Source: Oribacterium sp. (GTDB lineage: Bacteria > Bacillota_A > Clostridia > Lachnospirales > Lachnospiraceae). From it: a DNA stretch of 64,000 nt. Within the stretch, counting starts at the first letter, position 1. Every line of letters begins with the position of its first letter. The notes beneath the pieces are model-generated. The model did not search any database, was not told where the DNA came from, and saw only the letters and a list, made by a program, of their open reading frames with translations. The position numbers and the translations under genes are program-made. Below are positions 1 to 8,196 of this stretch, in pieces. Location: the NCBI GenBank assembly GCA_004554245.1, contig SFND01000002.1, positions 119,469 to 183,468 on the forward strand, read 5' to 3'.

Positions 1-1
1 A

Positions 2-1033
2 ACGAGTCAGCCGATCGAGGCCTCCACCGAAACGACGGAGGTGGCGACGATCAATATCACGATCTCCGCGCTCGATAACCTGCTTCCGAACATCCTCGGA
101 AAGACGGTGGCGGAGGCGGAGGACTATCTCGGAGACTATCATATCCATCTCCGGAGCGCGAAGGAAAGCTTCTCGGATCAGTATCCGACGGAGGGCACGA
201 TCATCGCTTACCAGAAGAAGATCCAGAACGGCAGCACCCTCGATGTGACCGTGTCGAAGGGCGCAGAGACCATCCGCTTCTATGATCCGGCAACGCCGGA
301 TAAACTGGATGCACTTCATGCCGTGAAGTGTGACACCCTGGTCGAGGCGCTGGAAAAACGAAAAATCAATTATAAGATCCAGGACGCGTTCTCCGACACG
401 GTGCCGCTGGGCTATGTCATCAGCACGAACAAGCCGGATACCAGCGGAACATCGATGCTGATCATCACGCGTTCCGCCGGGTCTGCGAGCGAGAATGGCA
501 TGGCGCTGGTCCCGGAGCTGCGTACGCTTAGTGAGGACGATGCGCTGAGCACGCTGGAGGATGCAGGACTCACACTTGAGGGCATCGACTCTGTGCCGGA
601 TGCTGAGCATGAGGAGAATACGGTCATCGACCAGAGTCTGACACCTGGATCCGTGGTCCTGAAGGGGACGACGATCTCGCTCACGGTTTCCTCCGGCTCC
701 GACGGAGAGACGAGTCAGAAGAGCACCACGACCGACGGTCAGGGTGACTGGTACGGCTCGATCAACACGGCCGTAAAGATCGGCGGTGAGACCAGTCCGG
801 CGGCAGATACACGGCGGATCATCCTGATCCGTCTCTGTCAGGAAATCGATGGTGCGGAGCGCTATACGACGCTTCAGGAAGCGCGAAGCTATGAAGCCGG
901 CACCGAGCTTCAGGTCGTGATCCCGAACATCCGGGGTGCAGCCGGCATCGGAAAGGGCACCGTCGAAATCGTCGATGCATCGAACGATACCGTCATCGCA
1001 TCCTATACTGTGAATTTCGCACCACGTACCTAG
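2..1033 (+). CDS. Ser/Thr protein kinase (PrkC/Stk type), extracellular PASTA region, 5'-truncated by window edge
   Basis: The frame is open from base 2 with no stop upstream, so only the C-terminal 343 codons are present and no kinase domain is visible. Three stretches look like PASTA repeats: about nt 71-275 (with LPNILGKTVAEAEDYL), a degenerate one at 296-470, and 508-705 (with VPELRTLSEDDAL and TPGSVV). A further ~110 residues at the C-terminus are not PASTA-like. PASTA domains of PrkC/Stk1 kinases bind muropeptides outside the cell and control growth and cell wall synthesis. The identification rests mainly on the PASTA repeats and on rsgA starting 11 bases downstream followed by rpe, the usual prpC-prkC-rsgA-rpe order of Firmicutes. 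A PASTA-bearing penicillin-binding protein is the alternative, but is less likely in this context. Confidence 0.75.
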   Translation, partial: TSQPIEASTETTEVATINITISALDNLLPNILGKTVAEAEDYLGDYHIHLRSAKESFSDQYPTEGTIIAYQKKIQNGSTLDVTVSKGAETIRFYDPATPDKLDALHAVKCDTLVEALEKRKINYKIQDAFSDTVPLGYVISTNKPDTSGTSMLIITRSAGSASENGMALVPELRTLSEDDALSTLEDAGLTLEGIDSVPDAEHEENTVIDQSLTPGSVVLKGTTISLTVSSGSDGETSQKSTTTDGQGDWYGSINTAVKIGGETSPAADTRRIILIRLCQEIDGAERYTTLQEARSYEAGTELQVVIPNIRGAAGIGKGTVEIVDASNDTVIASYTVNFAPRT

Positions 1034-1044
1034 AGAGGTAATGC

Positions 1045-2031
1045 ATGGCTTTAAAAGGTAAAATTTACAAGGGCATCGGTGGCTTCTACTATGTCCATAC
1101 CCCGGAGGGCGACTATGAGTGCCGCGCGAAGGGTATCTTCCGAAACCGGAACGAGAAGCCGCTCGTCGGTGATGATGCGGAGATCGAAGCGGTACAGGAT
1201 TCAGAGAAGGAGCATGAGGGCTCCGTCATCCGCATCCTTCCGCGGAAAAATCAGCTGATCCGGCCGGCCGTCGCGAACGTCGACCAGGCGGTCGTCATCT
1301 TCGCACTCCGCCATCCGGATCCGAATCTGAACCTGCTCGACCGCTTCCTCATCCATATGGAGCAGCGGGAGATCCCGGTGGTGATCTTCTTTAATAAGGT
1401 GGACCTCGTGCAGCCAGGCGAGGATCCGACAGAGGAAGAAGAAACGATGCCGGAGGAGCGCGATGCCTGGAAGAAGAAAAAGTCACGGGCGAAAACGATC
1501 CCGGAGATCCATGCGGAGCACCCGGAGATGATTCCGGAGATCTACCGCGCGGCGGGCTATCCGGTGCTCGAAATCAGCACCCGGAACGAGGACAGTCTGC
1601 CGAAGATCATGGAGGTACTGCGCGGAAAGACCACCGTTCTTTCCGGGCCGAGCGGGGTCGGCAAGTCTTCGCTCACGAACCTCATCCATCCGGCTGCAAA
1701 CATGGAAACCGGGGAGCTCAGTAAGAAGATCGAGCGTGGGAAGAATACGACCCGTCACTCGGAGTTCTTTTATATCGATGACGAGACCTATGTGCTCGAT
1801 ACACCGGGCTTCACCTCGCTCTATGTGACGGATATCGAACCGGAGCGGCTGATGTACTACTTCCCGGAGTTTGAGGACTACCGCAGCGCGTGCCGCTTCA
1901 ACACCTGCGTGCACGTCGGTGAAAAGGACTGTGCGGTGAAGCGTGCCGTCGCGGAAGGAAAGATCGCTCGCGAGCGCTATGAAAGCTATGTCATGCTCTA
2001 TCAGGAGCTGAAGGAGCAGAAGCGATACTGA
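1045..2031 (+). CDS. rsgA: Ribosome small-subunit-dependent GTPase A
   Basis: RsgA (YloQ/YjeQ) is a circularly permuted GTPase that assists late 30S subunit maturation. The 328-residue product has an N-terminal OB-fold region (about 1-75), G4 NKVD at 117-120, the P-loop GPSGVGKSS at 201-209, then G3 DTPG at 252-255; this G4-G1-G3 order is the permutation typical of the family. The C-terminal zinc site is seen as C283, C288, H290 and C296. It starts 11 bases after the PASTA kinase stop and is 2 bases from the next reading frame, so it is co-transcribed with prkC and rpe. An acidic/basic insertion of about 40 residues (125-165, rich in E and K) sits just after the G4 motif and makes the protein longer than the usual ~290-300 residues. 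Confidence 0.95.
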   Translation: MALKGKIYKGIGGFYYVHTPEGDYECRAKGIFRNRNEKPLVGDDAEIEAVQDSEKEHEGSVIRILPRKNQLIRPAVANVDQAVVIFALRHPDPNLNLLDRFLIHMEQREIPVVIFFNKVDLVQPGEDPTEEEETMPEERDAWKKKKSRAKTIPEIHAEHPEMIPEIYRAAGYPVLEISTRNEDSLPKIMEVLRGKTTVLSGPSGVGKSSLTNLIHPAANMETGELSKKIERGKNTTRHSEFFYIDDETYVLDTPGFTSLYVTDIEPERLMYYFPEFEDYRSACRFNTCVHVGEKDCAVKRAVAEGKIARERYESYVMLYQELKEQKRY

Positions 2032-2072
2032 TTATGAAACGTCGTCTTAAGACGGCAGAGGAGAATACTACT

Positions 2073-2735
2073 ATGAATTATGATCTGTCCCCATCGATTT
2101 TATCCGCTGATTTCGGAACCCTGCGTGACGACCTCCGTGTACTCGAGGAGGCGGGCACGAAGTACCTGCATTTCGATATGATGGATGGCGATTTTGTGCC
2201 GAATATTTCCTTCGGCATGCCGGTGATCCAGTCGGTACGTAAGGATAACCACTGCTTCTTCGATGTCCATATGATGGTAACTGAGCCGGGCCGCTACATC
2301 GACGCAGTCGCCGATGCCGGTGCGGACGGCATCACCGTACACCAGGAGGCCTGCACACATCTCGACCGTACCCTTCAGCAGATTCGGGAGCGTGGCCTCA
2401 AGGCCGGTGTAGCCCTGAATCCGGCAACCCCGATCAGCACCCTGGACTGTGTCCTTCCGATGCTGGACCTGGTGCTCATCATGTCGGTCAACCCGGGCTT
2501 CGGTGGGCAGAAGCTGATCCCGTATACGATCGAGAAGATCCGTGCCCTGCGGAAGCAGACGGACGCGCTCGGCCTCGAGCTGAATATCGGCATCGATGGT
2601 GGTGTTACCCTCGACAACGTGCAGGAAATCAAGGATGCCGGTGCGAACTTCTTCATCGCCGGCTCTGCCGTCTTCAAGCCACGTGAGCGTATGGTGGAGA
2701 ATGTGAAGGCATTTAACGCCATCCTGCACGCATAA
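2073..2735 (+). CDS. rpe: Ribulose-phosphate 3-epimerase
   Basis: Interconverts D-ribulose 5-phosphate and D-xylulose 5-phosphate in the pentose phosphate pathway (cytosol). The 220-residue product is full length for the TIM-barrel family. It shows the LSPSILSADF start, the metal-site segment HFDMMDGDFVPN, a second metal-ligand region around FDVHMMV, the phosphate-binding loop VNPGFGGQ and the conserved GIDGGV near the C-terminus. An in-frame ATG at 2034 exists, but the ATG at 2073 is preceded by GAGGAGAA and gives the family N-terminus. It lies downstream of rsgA in the same operon. Confidence 0.95.
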   Translation: MNYDLSPSILSADFGTLRDDLRVLEEAGTKYLHFDMMDGDFVPNISFGMPVIQSVRKDNHCFFDVHMMVTEPGRYIDAVADAGADGITVHQEACTHLDRTLQQIRERGLKAGVALNPATPISTLDCVLPMLDLVLIMSVNPGFGGQKLIPYTIEKIRALRKQTDALGLELNIGIDGGVTLDNVQEIKDAGANFFIAGSAVFKPRERMVENVKAFNAILHA

Positions 2736-2746
2736 AGGAGTTTTCC

Positions 2747-3631
2747 GTGATAAAGAAACTTGCGCTCATCAATGATTTATGCAGCGTCGGACGCTGCTCA
2801 CTTTCCATCCAGATTCCAGTGGTTACAGCACTTCAGCTCAGCGCCTGCCCGATTCCGACCGCGGTGCTCAGCAACCATACGGCCTTCCCGCACGTATCCA
2901 GCACAGGACTTGGGGCGGTGATGGAAGAGCGGCTCGAGACATTGAGCGAAAATGACATCCATTTCGATGGGATCCTGATCGGCTACCTCGGTGACTGTAC
3001 GGATCTCCGGGCCCTCGACGCGTATCTCGAGGCGGAGAAGCTGCGGAATCCGGCGCTGCGCATCTTCCTCGATCCGGCGATGGCGGATCATGGCCGTCTG
3101 TATCGCGGGATGACGGAGGAGCATATCGAGGCGATGCGGGCCCTCTGTCGGAAGGCGGATCTCATCTGCCCGAACCTGACGGAAGCGGCCTTCCTCGCCG
3201 ACTTCGATTATGCGGGACTGAAGGAGACACTCGACCGCTGTACGAGCGCTGCGACACGCGGGATGGTGATGCACGCTCTGCTTTCGGAGCTGCATCATCT
3301 GACGGAGGGACAGATCGTCGTGACTGGTGTCGAGGCCTATCCGGAGACAGCGGAGGATAGAGCCACGACGCCGGAAGCCCTGATCAATGTCGTCTCGGAA
3401 GCGGATGGCGATCTCCGTTTCGTCGAGCATGCCCGGTCCGGCGATGCCCGTCCGGGGACCGGCGACCTCTTCAGTGCCATCGTCGCGAGTCTCTGTCTTC
3501 GCGGTGAGGAGCTCGAGAACGCCACGCGTCGCGCCGCCGACTTCGTCGCGCTCTGCATCCGACACAGCGAGGAGGAGAAGGTCCCGATCGTTTACGGCGT
3601 ACAGTTTGAGGATGTCCTCGGAGCGCTGTAG
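2747..3631 (+). CDS. pdxY: Pyridoxamine/pyridoxal kinase, PfkB-like (PdxY family)
   Basis: Predicted to phosphorylate pyridoxal or pyridoxamine with ATP in the vitamin B6 salvage pathway. The 294-residue protein has the ribokinase/PfkB fold marks of the family: an N-terminal LALINDLCSVGRCSL segment, the CPNLTEA region at about 143-149, and the anion-hole motif GTGDLFSA near residue 240, whose Asp is the catalytic base. It starts at GTG 2747 with AAAGGAG (2733-2739) as ribosome binding site, overlapping the rpe stop region, so it is the last gene of the kinase-rsgA-rpe unit. A dispersed repeat copy and the serS promoter follow. Substrate assignment within the PfkB kinases is by similarity only. 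Confidence 0.85.
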   Translation: MIKKLALINDLCSVGRCSLSIQIPVVTALQLSACPIPTAVLSNHTAFPHVSSTGLGAVMEERLETLSENDIHFDGILIGYLGDCTDLRALDAYLEAEKLRNPALRIFLDPAMADHGRLYRGMTEEHIEAMRALCRKADLICPNLTEAAFLADFDYAGLKETLDRCTSAATRGMVMHALLSELHHLTEGQIVVTGVEAYPETAEDRATTPEALINVVSEADGDLRFVEHARSGDARPGTGDLFSAIVASLCLRGEELENATRRAADFVALCIRHSEEEKVPIVYGVQFEDVLGAL

Positions 3632-3635
3632 ATGT

Positions 3636-3705
3636 TCGGACGCAACTGTCCCTCCGGGTCCCCACCTGTCTGATCGGTTGCGACCCGTCCGTCAACTGTG
3701 ACGGA
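3636..3705 (+). repeat. Dispersed intergenic repeat, copy 1 (short form)
   Basis: Sits between pdxY and the serS promoter. It carries CCCTCCGGGTCCCC then ACCTGTCTGATCGGTTGC, matching the tail of the copies at 19373, 56339 and 60762. CGCAAC (about 3641) pairs with GTTGCG (about 3677), and a small hairpin CCGTCA/TGACGG (3689-3704) follows. It lacks the inner GCACAGTACTCCG hairpin of the long form. Confidence 0.5.
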
Positions 3706-3710
3706 ATGAC

Positions 3711-3739
3711 TTGAAAACAGACGTAAATAAGGCTATAGT
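3711..3739 (+). promoter_or_regulatory. Sigma-A-type promoter of serS
   Basis: TTGAAA (3711-3716), 17-base spacer, TATAGT (3734-3739). It lies 50 bases before the chosen serS start, which rules out longer in-frame starts further upstream. Confidence 0.7.
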
Positions 3740-3788
3740 AAATGGTGGTTTATCGCCAGAAAGATTTCGCAGAAGTGGAGAGGATCCT

Positions 3789-5108
3789 ATGTTAGATATT
3801 AAATTTGTCAGAGAAAACCCGGAGCTTGTCAAGGAAAACATCAAGAAAAAGTTTCAGGATGAGAAGCTTCCGTTAGTCGATGAGGTCATCAAGTATGATC
3901 TCGAGGCGAGAAAGTGCCAGCAGGAGGCCGATGAGCTTCGTGCGAAGAAGAATGCGGTTTCGAAGCAGATCGGTGCGCTGATGGCGCAGGGGAAGAAGGC
4001 GGAGGCCGAAGAGGTCAAGGCCGAGGTCGGCGCATTTACCGCACGTCTCAAGGAGCTCGAGGAGCAGGAGCCGAAGCTTCAGGCGGAGGTGACGAAGCGC
4101 ATGATGATCATCCCGAACATGATCGATGCATCCGTTCCGATCGGTCCGGATGATTCTCACAACGTCGAGAATGAGCGCTTCGGTGAGCCGGTCGTTCCGG
4201 CATTTGAGGTACCGTATCATACCGATATCATGGAGTCCTTCGGCGGTATCGATCTCGATGCAGCCGGACGTGTCGCAGGTAACGGCTTCTACTACCTGAT
4301 CGGCGACATCGCGAGACTGCACTCTGCGGTGCTCAGCTATGCGCGCGATTTCATGATCAACCGTGGTTTTACCTATGTGATTCCGCCATATATGATTCGT
4401 TCCAAGGTTGTAGATGGTGTTATGTCCTTCGCAGAGATGGATGCCATGATGTATAAGATCGAGGGCGAGGACCTCTACCTCATCGGTACCTCGGAGCACT
4501 CGATGATCGGTCGCTTCATCGATGAGATCCTTCCGGCAGATACCCTTCCGCTTACCCTTACTTCCTATTCTCCTTGCTTCCGTAAGGAGAAGGGTGCACA
4601 CGGTATCGAGGAGAGAGGCGTGTACCGTATCCACCAGTTCGAGAAGCAGGAGATGATCGTCGTCTGTGAGCCGGAGGATGCCATGGACTGGTACGAGAAG
4701 CTCTGGAAGAACACCGTTGATTTCTTCCGTTCGATGGAAATCCCGGTCAGAACACTGGAGTGCTGCTCCGGTGATCTCGCAGACCTCAAGGTGAAGTCCT
4801 GCGATGTCGAGGCGTGGTCACCACGTCAGAAGAAGTACTTCGAGGTCGGCTCCTGCTCGAACCTCGGCGATGCACAGGCGAGACGTCTGCACATCCGTAT
4901 CAAGGGCAAGGATGGAAAGATCCATCTCGCAAACACCCTGAACAACACCTGTGTCGCTCCACCTCGTATGCTGATCGCGTTCCTCGAAAATCGTCTTCAG
5001 GCCGATGGCAGCATCACCATCCCGGAGGTGCTTCAGCCATACATGGGTGGTACCAAGGTGCTCATCCCGAAGTGGAACTCCATCGAAGGCAAGCCGGCAA
5101 ACGCTTGA
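3789..5108 (+). CDS. serS: Serine--tRNA ligase
   Basis: Charges tRNA-Ser with serine. The 439-residue class II synthetase has an N-terminal antiparallel coiled-coil arm (about 27-105, K/E rich), motif 2 around FRKEKGAHG...YRIHQFEK and motif 3 around PPRMLIAFLENR. The ATG at 3789 is preceded by GGAGAGGAT and begins MLDIKFVRENPELV, the normal family start; the in-frame extension to 3711 would overlap the promoter and is rejected. It is a single-gene unit ended by the hairpin at 5115. No T-box leader is visible in the short 5' region, unlike serS in many Bacilli. Confidence 0.97.
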   Translation: MLDIKFVRENPELVKENIKKKFQDEKLPLVDEVIKYDLEARKCQQEADELRAKKNAVSKQIGALMAQGKKAEAEEVKAEVGAFTARLKELEEQEPKLQAEVTKRMMIIPNMIDASVPIGPDDSHNVENERFGEPVVPAFEVPYHTDIMESFGGIDLDAAGRVAGNGFYYLIGDIARLHSAVLSYARDFMINRGFTYVIPPYMIRSKVVDGVMSFAEMDAMMYKIEGEDLYLIGTSEHSMIGRFIDEILPADTLPLTLTSYSPCFRKEKGAHGIEERGVYRIHQFEKQEMIVVCEPEDAMDWYEKLWKNTVDFFRSMEIPVRTLECCSGDLADLKVKSCDVEAWSPRQKKYFEVGSCSNLGDAQARRLHIRIKGKDGKIHLANTLNNTCVAPPRMLIAFLENRLQADGSITIPEVLQPYMGGTKVLIPKWNSIEGKPANA

Positions 5109-5114
5109 TGATCG

Positions 5115-5145
5115 AAGACCTGTGCAGTAGCACAGGTCTTTTTAT
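5115..5145 (+). terminator. Intrinsic terminator of serS
   Basis: AAGACCTGTG / CACAGGTCTT hairpin with a 6-base loop followed by TTTT. Confidence 0.85.
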
Positions 5146-5149
5146 GTAC

Positions 5150-5218
5150 ATTCAGGCAGGGGCCGCGGAGGGGTGGCAATGGAGGACAGTACTCCGCGGT
5201 CACTGCCCGAGCTGAAAG
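5150..5218 (+). repeat. Dispersed intergenic repeat, copy 2 (long form)
   Basis: Contains GGTGGCAATGGAG-GACAGTA-CTCCGCGGTCACTGCCC, matching the GGCAACGGAG-GCACAGTA-CTCCG hairpin of copies at 20894, 56339 and 60762. CCGCGGAG at 5163 can pair with CTCCGCGG at 5192. The tail GAGCTGAAAGTC resembles the GCTGAACTGTTAC tail of other copies. It is placed after the serS terminator. Confidence 0.6.
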
Positions 5219-5257
5219 TCTTAATATTATTGACGAAGTTGTTAATGAATTCGTTTA

Positions 5258-5286
5258 TTGTTTATAGATGGCAGCTATCATATAAT
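5258..5286 (+). promoter_or_regulatory. Promoter of the MacB-like ABC operon
   Basis: TTGTTT (5258-5263), 17-base spacer, perfect TATAAT (5281-5286). Transcription would begin near 5293, so upstream in-frame ATG codons at 5285 and 5294 are unlikely starts. Confidence 0.7.
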
Positions 5287-5335
5287 GAAGGCCATGAAGC
5301 CAGTTTATGATTTAACAAGTTGTGGGAGAGATGTA

Positions 5336-6097
5336 GTGGAACCGATCATCAAGGTGCGGGATTTATATAAGATTTTCAAAATCGGAGACAATAAGGTCTA
5401 CGCGCTGAATGGTGTGTCCTTCGATGTCTACCAGGGGGAGTTTGTCGCGATCGTCGGCACCTCCGGCTCCGGTAAATCGACCTGTCTCAATATGCTGGCC
5501 GGTCTGGAAGCGCCGAGTCGAGGGGCGATTCAGATCGCGGGGAAGCGCATCGATAGGATGAGCGAAGCGGAGCTCGTCAGCTTCCGGCGTCAGAATGTCG
5601 GCTTCATCTTTCAGAGCTATAATCTGATCGGCTCGATGAATGCGGTCGAGAATGTCGCGATGCCGCTGATGTTCCGCGGGGTGCCGTATGAGAAGCGTAT
5701 CCGGGAAGCAGAGAAGTATATGAAGCTGATCGGCATCGGGGATCAGGGAGAGCATATGCCGAACCAGATGTCCGGTGGACAGCAGCAGCGTGTCGGGATC
5801 GCTCGTGCGCTCGTCATCGACCCGAAGATCATCTTCGCCGATGAGCCGACGGGTAATCTTGATTCACATACGACGGAGGATGTGCTGAGCCTTCTTCGGA
5901 AAATCGTACGTGAGGAGGACCGCACGCTGATCATGGTCACCCATGATGCACACATCGCTTCCTGGGCGGATCGGCAGCTGCGTGTCGTCGATGGAAAGAT
6001 CGTCGAGACCGTGATCCGTCCGGATAGCCCGATCGAACAGAAAATAGAAACAGAAACCGGAAATCCGCCTTTTGCGCAGGTGATGCCACTCGGCTGA
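5336..6097 (+). CDS. ABC transporter ATP-binding protein, MacB/LolD type
   Basis: ATPase subunit of a type VII (MacB/LolCDE/FtsEX-like) ABC system. The 253-residue product shows Walker A GTSGSGKS (41-48), Q-loop FIFQSYNLI, signature MSGGQQQR, Walker B IIFADEPTGNLD and the switch His in VTHD. The GTG start at 5336 is chosen because GGGAGAG (5323-5329) lies just upstream and the promoter places the transcript start at about 5293. The partner permease is two genes downstream and a large exported protein lies between them, so all three very likely form one complex. Such machines use ATP to drive mechanical work across the membrane rather than bulk transport; the substrate here is unknown. Confidence 0.85.
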   Translation: MEPIIKVRDLYKIFKIGDNKVYALNGVSFDVYQGEFVAIVGTSGSGKSTCLNMLAGLEAPSRGAIQIAGKRIDRMSEAELVSFRRQNVGFIFQSYNLIGSMNAVENVAMPLMFRGVPYEKRIREAEKYMKLIGIGDQGEHMPNQMSGGQQQRVGIARALVIDPKIIFADEPTGNLDSHTTEDVLSLLRKIVREEDRTLIMVTHDAHIASWADRQLRVVDGKIVETVIRPDSPIEQKIETETGNPPFAQVMPLG

Positions 6098-6126
6098 GTA
6101 CGGTGTATATAGAGGGGTATAAAATC

Positions 6127-8196
6127 ATGAATCATTTTCACACACAAAAGCATACGATCCTTCGGCGTTTTCTGTGCGGCGCGATGGTGCTCGCGCTCCT
6201 GTCGCCGGCATTGACCTTCGTACAGCCGATGGAGGCCCAGGCGTCCTACGTCGATACGAATATGAACACCTTCATCCATGATGCGGCAGACACACCGGTT
6301 GCGGGGATCGGGCAGGATTTCCAGCTGACCGTGAAGGTCGGCTTCAACGGCGTGAACGGTCTCTATAATCCGACCGGTGACGTCATCAACAACGTGCGCG
6401 TGCGCCTGAGTCAGGACCAGAATCTCTTAAATACGAAGGGCATCGTGCCGAATTCAAAAAAGTCGAATCCGTATGATGAAGACTCGGACAACGAGCAGGA
6501 GTCCCTGCAGCATGATGCGTACAATGAAGGCTACCAGGCGGGGGCGCAGCGTGCCTATAATGCGTCGCTGGGCCTCACCTATCCGGTGGACGGTGGTACC
6601 TATCCGCTCGAGATCGGCACATCGACGATGAACCAGGAGAAGAACCTTGGCTCGCTGCAGAAGGGCGAGTACAAGGAGGTGACCTTCAATGTAAAGATCC
6701 GGAACGATATCAAGGAAGGCTACTATGCGATCCCGATTTCGATGAACTATGATGTGCCGTACAACTCGACGGGGCAGTACGGCAGTCTCAGCCGCGCCGA
6801 GTTCATCAATATCTATGTGCAGGACCTCGGAACGATTTCGAATCCGACCAGCGCGACGAAGGATCAGGCCTTCGTGCTCGGCGAGGGACAGTCGACACCG
6901 AGCGGTACCTATCCGGGAACCGTACAGTTCGCCGTGAACCTTCGGAATAAGAAGGGACGGGCCCTCTATGATGTCGTCGTGAAGATGAATAAGGGAAACG
7001 GTGGTGCAGCCTCGGGTGATTCGTCTTCGACGGCGGCCGCTGGAAAGGTCGACTACAGCAGCTTCCCGTTCCGTGTGACGGAGGAGAACTATGACCGCAG
7101 CTTCGCCAGTGTCGAGGCGGATCAGACGATCTCGGCTCCGTACTCGATGGCCATCGCGAAGGATTCGAAGAGCGGTGACCATGCCATCGGCTTCACGGTG
7201 AGCTATAAGGAGACGCCGAACGCGACCATCACGAAGACAGAGCAGTATACCTACTACGTACATATCAGCAACCCGACCACGGATGAAACCGACAGTCAGC
7301 GTGATTTCAATGCTAACGACCGTTCGAAGGCACGACTCGTCGTGGCGGGCTATCATACCGAACCGGAGAAGGTGTTTGCCGGTCAGCCGTTTAAGCTGGT
7401 GGTGCAGATGCAGAACGCAAGTACCGGCATCAGTGCCAGCAACATCCTGCTTTCCCTCGAGTCGGAAAAGGTGAATGAGTCCTCGGCACTGTCGACGGAG
7501 AACGGCGCGAACTCCTATGTCATCAACAGCCTCGCGGCCGGGGAGACGAAGGAAATCGCCTGGAATATGGTGGCGGAACCGGGGGTCGACCCGCGGTCCT
7601 ATGCGCTGACCATCAATGAAAAGTATGACTCCCCGGATTTCAAAAATGCCGAGGAGAAGGTGACGCTGAATATCATGGTCAATCAGGAGGCACGACTTTC
7701 GGTTTCCAACTACGATGTGATGCCCGAAAGCATTGACGTCGGCAGTGAATCTAACGTGATGTTCAATATCAACAACACCGGCAAGGTGATTCTCTATAAT
7801 GTCACTGCGGAGTTTAAGGCGGATTCCATCAATGATACCAGCAGCTACATCGGCAACATCAAGCCGGGTGAGTCGGGCTCCGTGGATGCGATGATCACGG
7901 GTGCGGCTCCGACCATGGATGATGGTACGATCCAGGTCATCATCAGCTACGAGGATGTGAACGGAGAGGTGCATACCTCCGAGCAGACGGTGAACCTCAT
8001 GGTGAACGAGCCGATGGAAAGCACGGATGACATGAACGGCATGGATATGATGCCGGAAGAAACGCCTGGATTTTTCCAGCGCTTCCGACTCCCGATCATC
8101 GGTGGGGGCGTCGTTCTGCTGGCGGCAGCTGCGGTTTTCGTGAAGAAGCATAAGGATAAGAAGAAGCAGGAAAAGGAAAACGATGAGACTATTTGA
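6127..8196 (+). CDS. Large anchored exoprotein with CARDB/NEW3-like repeats, ABC-associated
   Basis: This 689-residue protein has an N-terminal signal sequence (basic RRF then MVLALLSPALTF, with AQA before the likely cleavage site), a long Asn/Ser/Thr-rich extracellular part and a C-terminal membrane helix (PIIGGGVVLLAAAAVFV) followed by a short lysine-rich tail. The exposed region contains at least three beta-sandwich-like units reminiscent of CARDB or alpha-galactosidase NEW3 domains, for example around VYNVRVRLSQD, ALYDVVVKMNK and GKVILYNVTAEF. The start is ATG 6127 after GAGGGG. The stop overlaps the permease start by 14 bases, indicating translational coupling. Architecture and linkage suggest an external adaptor or stalk for the ABC unit. 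A specific function is not known. Confidence 0.7.
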   Translation: MNHFHTQKHTILRRFLCGAMVLALLSPALTFVQPMEAQASYVDTNMNTFIHDAADTPVAGIGQDFQLTVKVGFNGVNGLYNPTGDVINNVRVRLSQDQNLLNTKGIVPNSKKSNPYDEDSDNEQESLQHDAYNEGYQAGAQRAYNASLGLTYPVDGGTYPLEIGTSTMNQEKNLGSLQKGEYKEVTFNVKIRNDIKEGYYAIPISMNYDVPYNSTGQYGSLSRAEFINIYVQDLGTISNPTSATKDQAFVLGEGQSTPSGTYPGTVQFAVNLRNKKGRALYDVVVKMNKGNGGAASGDSSSTAAAGKVDYSSFPFRVTEENYDRSFASVEADQTISAPYSMAIAKDSKSGDHAIGFTVSYKETPNATITKTEQYTYYVHISNPTTDETDSQRDFNANDRSKARLVVAGYHTEPEKVFAGQPFKLVVQMQNASTGISASNILLSLESEKVNESSALSTENGANSYVINSLAAGETKEIAWNMVAEPGVDPRSYALTINEKYDSPDFKNAEEKVTLNIMVNQEARLSVSNYDVMPESIDVGSESNVMFNINNTGKVILYNVTAEFKADSINDTSSYIGNIKPGESGSVDAMITGAAPTMDDGTIQVIISYEDVNGEVHTSEQTVNLMVNEPMESTDDMNGMDMMPEETPGFFQRFRLPIIGGGVVLLAAAAVFVKKHKDKKKQEKENDETI

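Noticed and set aside
3640..3788. T-box leader for serS.
   Set aside because: The promoter at 3711 leaves only about 45 bases of leader and there is no AGGGTGGAACCGCG-like T-box sequence.
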